A stretch of 11,063 nucleotides of DNA. It comes from Kiritimatiellia bacterium. Lineage in GTDB: Bacteria; Verrucomicrobiota; Kiritimatiellia; RFP12; UBA1067. Every line of letters starts with the position of its first letter. The first letter of the stretch is position 1. A program made the position numbers and the translations under genes. The notes beneath the pieces were generated by a model that saw nothing but the letters and a program-made list of their open reading frames with translations, was not told the DNA's origin and made no database searches. Below are positions 7,755 to 11,063 of the stretch, piece by piece. The DNA lies in the NCBI GenBank assembly GCA_024405255.1, contig JAKSOY010000150.1, forward strand, positions 1 through 11,063, written 5' to 3'.

Positions 7755-8258
7755 AAACCGCAACGCGCCTGCACCCGACTTCGTCAGCGTCTCGCTGCCG
7801 CCCGGTTTGGTGAGGATGCTCCACACCGTCACACCGTCTTCCACAATGAGCTTGATGTTGCCATCCCCTCGGAAATAGTTCGGATTTCCCGCTCCCTGAT
7901 TGAACGAACAGTTTCCTGACGTGTGAACCTCGAACGGCGTTTGCAATACAAATCCTTGCGTATTAACAGCAGACTTCGTACCAGTAAAGCGGAAGGTCGA
8001 ATCCTTGAGTGTAAGCTTGCCCACCTTGATGTGTTCCGAGCCGGCATAATGATCGAGGGTAACTGTCGCATTCGTCGCGAAGATCTGCGGCTGGTGCGTG
8101 TTACTCGTAAACGGATTGACGCCGCAGAGAATCAATTCGCCCCGATCGACGACAATCGTTGAATCGTCCGGCAGACGGCTGGTATGGTTGTTGTCGCCAT
8201 CAAACTTCGCGACGGCGTTTGGACCGATGTAGAACGGGAATTCCGCCGTGGCTGTAAT
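7755..8258 (-). repeat. Internal protein module A, frameshifted paralog
   Basis: It begins 'ITATAEFPFYIGPNA' and continues with 'RLPDDSTIVVDRG', 'LCGVNP', 'DSTFRFTGTKS', 'GNCSFNQGAGNPNYFRG' and 'KSGAGALRF'. It corresponds to module A at 2142-2632. 'GVNP' and 'GNPN' are shared with the B modules, which indicates an ancient internal duplication. Confidence 0.75.
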
Positions 8259-9168
8259 GTTTTTGAAAAATCCTGTCGGCGCGGTCTTTGCAATCGCGAA
8301 AGTTCCCTCCGTCACCCGGAACTGTCCCGTATAGGAGCCTCCCGTCAACGTCAGCGTACCCGCGCCGCGTTTTTCAAATGCACCCGTCCTCGTCGTACTC
8401 TGTACTGGGAAACCGGTGGCATAAGTGGCATCGCTCGCAAACTCGACGGCGAGCACACCCGCCTGTGAATCGATCGTCTGCGTCGGCACGGTCTTGACAA
8501 GGACCGTGCCTTCTCCCGTTTTGCGCAACGTTCCACCTAACACATTCGGCAAAATGTTGTTCGTCCACTCCTCGCCCGCCGCCGCAAAAAAGCTGAAGGA
8601 CGAATTCTCGCCAACGGCCACATCACCGTCAACGGCAACCCCCTCTACCGCGACATCGCCTGTAAAATTCTGCAGATTGAGCGAACCCGCAATCCTTCCC
8701 GATCCCGCAAGCACCACCTGACCCGCATCACCCTCGTTGACAAACGTCGTAATCGGGGAGTAGACCGTCTGGTTCACACCCACCGTTGCCGAACCTGCCG
8801 TGGCGATCTGCGCCGCGACGACTGCACCCTCGACCGTCGGGAACGCCGTTGGCACGCCTCCTTGAGTCCACGGCAGTGCATACCAATCAAACGACGTACC
8901 AGTTGCAAGCGTCGTTTCAAAGCCTTCCGACACGGTCACCACAAGCATTCCATCTTCAACTGTCACAACGGCCGACGGCAGCACCACGTCCGCCCGTGAA
9001 ACAACCACCACCGAAATCGCGGCAAGATTGAAACCAGCTGCCACCGGCATGATGACAGAACGGCCACCCGCTGCTACCGCCATTTCAAGTGTACCCGCGT
9101 TTCCAGCAAGCGAATTCGTCGGTCGCATCAAACCCAACCGCACTTTCGCCGACGCCCCCGCAAGCGTA

Positions 9169-9269
9169 ATCGGTCCCGTACCCGTCGCGGCCGAATCGCC
9201 GAGGACGAGCGTACCCGCCTCCACCACGACGCCACCTTCGAACGAGGCCGCCTTGTCGAGCGTGAGCGT
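9169..9269. repeat. ~100-bp near-identical block, copy 2
   Basis: Partner of 3531-3631 with one mismatch. It stands at the same 5,638-base offset as the 290-bp block. Between the two blocks lie about 100 bp with many differences. Confidence 0.85.
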
Positions 9270-9369
9270 GCCCGCACCGCGCTTGACGAGGCCACCCTCG
9301 CCGACGAGCCCCCAGCCGAGCGTCACCTTCTTGTCCGCCGCCACGTCGATCGGCAAGCCGCCTGCCGCG

Positions 9370-9659
9370 AGCGTCGTCAACGAACCGACGTTCTTGCGGA
9401 AGTCGAGATACTTCGCGCAATCCGCCGTCGCATGGAACACCGTGCCGTTGAAGACGAGCGTATCGTGGTCGTCGCGAAAGAGCCGGATGCCGTTCGGCGC
9501 CGTCACTTCACCGCCATTGAAATAGAGGAAGGCCGTGCCGATCTTCGATGCATGGGTAGAGCCCACTTCCACGCAGTCAAGCGTTTCGATCGCACCACCG
9601 TTCACGTTCACCGTACCCGTACCCAGCACGCCCGTACCATAGGAACTCCAATCGGCCGC
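9370..9659. repeat. 290-bp identical direct repeat, copy 2
   Basis: Partner of 3732-4021 with no mismatch. It has the same orientation and encodes the same residues in the frameshifted paralog. Confidence 0.92.
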
Positions 9660-10476
9660 GACACGGAACTTCGTCGTAACGATGCGCCCGCTTGTCATGT
9701 TCAGAGTCGCCGACCCGTTCTTCTGCTGCGTCATGATGGTGAGCGAGTTGGCGCTCACGGTATTGTTCTCCGTCGAATTGGTTACCACAAGCGTACCGCC
9801 CGCGAGATTCAACACATTGGCCGTCGCATAGTCGCACGCGACGCACATCGGACCTGGCACTTCCATGTACGAACCCGCTTCGAGCGTCAAGGTCACACCC
9901 TTGTCGATGAACGTGCGCCAGTAGCAGTCCTTGATCACGCGCGCACCATTGCCGAGCGTGAGCGTGGAATTGTCCAACGGACGGAACTCGCCGTAGTAGT
10001 TAAGAAGGTAGGTTCCGTTCTCCCACCGCACATCGCCCGTGAGAGCCGGATTCGCAATCATGTCGAAGGTACCGCCACCGAGCGAGAGGGTTCCGCCATT
10101 CTGGGTCAGCAACCCCGTTTGGAAGGTCTGACCCGCGAAATCGAGCGTTCCGCCACCCGTGAAGTTGAAGCCCGCACTCGTGGTCGGGCCGGCAAACGTC
10201 GCCGTCGCGCCTTCCGCAACGGAGATCGGCGTAATGGCGATGTGCTGGGAAGCGTCTTGGGGTGTGCCCACCGTTGTGTCGGAGGTGAATGTCAGCGCAT
10301 TCGGTCCACCCCAAGTCGTATAGTGGTTGTACGCTCCCGTATCCCATCCACCCTGAAGCCACTTCGCGTCAAGGTAGTTGTAGACGGCCACGCGTTCTTC
10401 GTCCGTCAGAGGACGAGTGAAGATGATGACCTCATGGAGGGAACGACCCGCCGAACGCACCTCGGACATACCGACC

Positions 10477-10484
10477 GTACGTAC
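10477..10484 (-). other. Tandem GTAC GTAC at the probable frameshift point
   Basis: Homology places the frame change between 'SRDRS' (before about 10486) and 'GRSLHEV' (after about 10450). Within this stretch GTACGTAC is a perfect 4-bp tandem duplication. Removing one GTAC reads Asp-Arg-Ser-Thr-Val-Gly-Met-Ser-Glu-Val and joins the two frames exactly, since +4 equals +1 modulo 3. A single-base insertion elsewhere in the interval or a sequencing error would also fit. Confidence 0.6.
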
Positions 10485-10973
10485 TGCGGTCGCGCGAGAG
10501 CTGGTCACTGCACGCATTGGCAGAAGGCATCATCACGATGATGTTCTTCCGCCCCACGACCGGCTTCGCCGAATTACCATCGACCGTCTTGGTGATGTCG
10601 TTGAGATAGCAGGTCATCGTCCCCTTGAAGGTAGTAGCCGAACTACTCCGCCAGATTTCACCATTTTGCCCACGGTGGAAGTCAAAGTTCACATGGTCAC
10701 CGAGAATCGGATTCCACGCCGAGGTCTTCAATTCAAAATCGCCGACGATGAAAACCGCGCGGATCGTGCTAATGCGCGTATAGCCCAAGTCGACACGCGA
10801 CCCCGTCTGGAACATCTGGTAGGCCGGCGCGCCGTTCACCCAGGCCACGGAGCCACAATAGAGGCGCATCGCCGGGTCGGCCAGATACGCATGCGCATCG
10901 CCGTAGGTGGCGCGTCCAGCAACCGACCGGTTGACCCAGTTCGTCACACCGCCCATTTCGTTCATCTGGAAGT

Positions 10974-11063
10974 ACTCCGGCTTCGAGGCGTCCAGCCACA
11001 TCGCCGATTCGTTCAGAATCGCCGTTACATCAACTTCGGCCATCGCGCCAAAGGCAAACGCCA
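10974..11063. repeat. 5'-end direct repeat, copy 2 (runs into window edge)
   Basis: The 90 bases are identical to 5350-5439. The match is still running at the window edge, so the duplicated segment may include the whole signal peptide and perhaps the leader. Confidence 0.9.

Larger units (their letters stand above)
5766..11063 (-). pseudogene. Paralogous giant LamG-like / beta-strand repeat protein, frameshifted, 5' end outside window
   Basis: This gene shares its architecture with the intact downstream gene. The N-terminal part (11063 to about 10480) starts inside a signal peptide (AFAFGAMA, then EVDV) and carries 'AMWLDASKPEY' and a LamG-like region. The rest (about 10475 to 5766) is in another frame, from 'RSLHEVII' and the motif 'LTDEERVAVYNYLDAKW' through the passenger repeats to the final 'IAILLR'. 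The N-terminal frame stops at 10434-10432. A net removal of one base (mod 3) restores a continuous protein of about 1,775 residues. The start codon is predicted about 37 bases beyond the window. Beyond the shift there are no other stops across 1,550 codons, so inactivation is recent, is reversible, or reflects a sequencing error. The ATG at 10517 in the second frame has no ribosome binding site and would lack a signal peptide. Conserved landmarks include 'LTWNTGSGDW' near 7394 and 'KRGAGTLTLDKA' near 9300-9250. Confidence 0.8.

Noticed and set aside
10515..10517. Independent gene start for the downstream part of the frameshifted paralog
   Set aside because: No ribosome binding site precedes it, the first ~15 codons overlap the other frame without homology to the paralog, and the protein would start inside the LamG-like domain without a signal peptide.
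1..11063. Very frequent GTACC/GGTACG strings on both genes
   Set aside because: These are the preferred codons for the abundant Gly-Thr dipeptide (GGT ACG) in the repeats, not a separate DNA motif or uptake sequence.

Overview
The window is almost filled by two tandem genes on the minus strand. They encode very large secreted proteins (about 1,765 residues each) made of a lectin-like N-terminal domain followed by long stretches of Gly/Thr/Asn-rich beta-strand repeats of the autotransporter-associated type (GAGTLTL, GGTLVV, EGTFAL-like strands). Proteins of this build, with a Sec signal peptide, a LamG-like domain ending in an 'LTxxERxxVxxYLxxKW' motif and passenger-type repeats but no C-terminal beta-barrel, are typical of the PVC superphylum. 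I would guess a Kiritimatiellota/Verrucomicrobiota-like anaerobe, but no taxonomic marker gene is present, so this is inference.

Layout in the direction of transcription (right to left): (1) 11063-5766 is the upstream paralog. Its first ~13 signal-peptide codons lie beyond the window, and its reading frame is broken near 10477-10484, where a tandem GTAC GTAC could explain the +1 shift. (2) 5737-5706 is a hairpin just after its stop codon. (3) 5700-5477 is an intergenic region with an excellent sigma70-type promoter (TTGACA / extended TGC-TATACT) and a strong ribosome binding site. (4) 5476-182 is the intact downstream paralog. (5) 153-122 is an identical copy of the hairpin. (6) 79-1 is the start of a third gene with a signal peptide, cut by the window edge.

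The two paralogs are similar along their whole length, but the DNA identity is patchy. Perfectly or almost perfectly identical blocks (at least 90 bp at the 5' end, 290 bp and ~100 bp in the middle, 75 bp across the stop codon and hairpin) are separated by clearly diverged stretches. This mosaic points to recent recombination or gene conversion between members of a surface-protein family, and the shared blocks are direct repeats about 5.6 kb apart. Each protein also carries an internal duplicate of a ~165-185 residue module, so four copies of that module lie in the window.

No RNA genes, transposases, CRISPR arrays or enzymes are visible. The biochemical role of the proteins is unknown; adhesion or glycan binding at the cell surface is the most reasonable inference.
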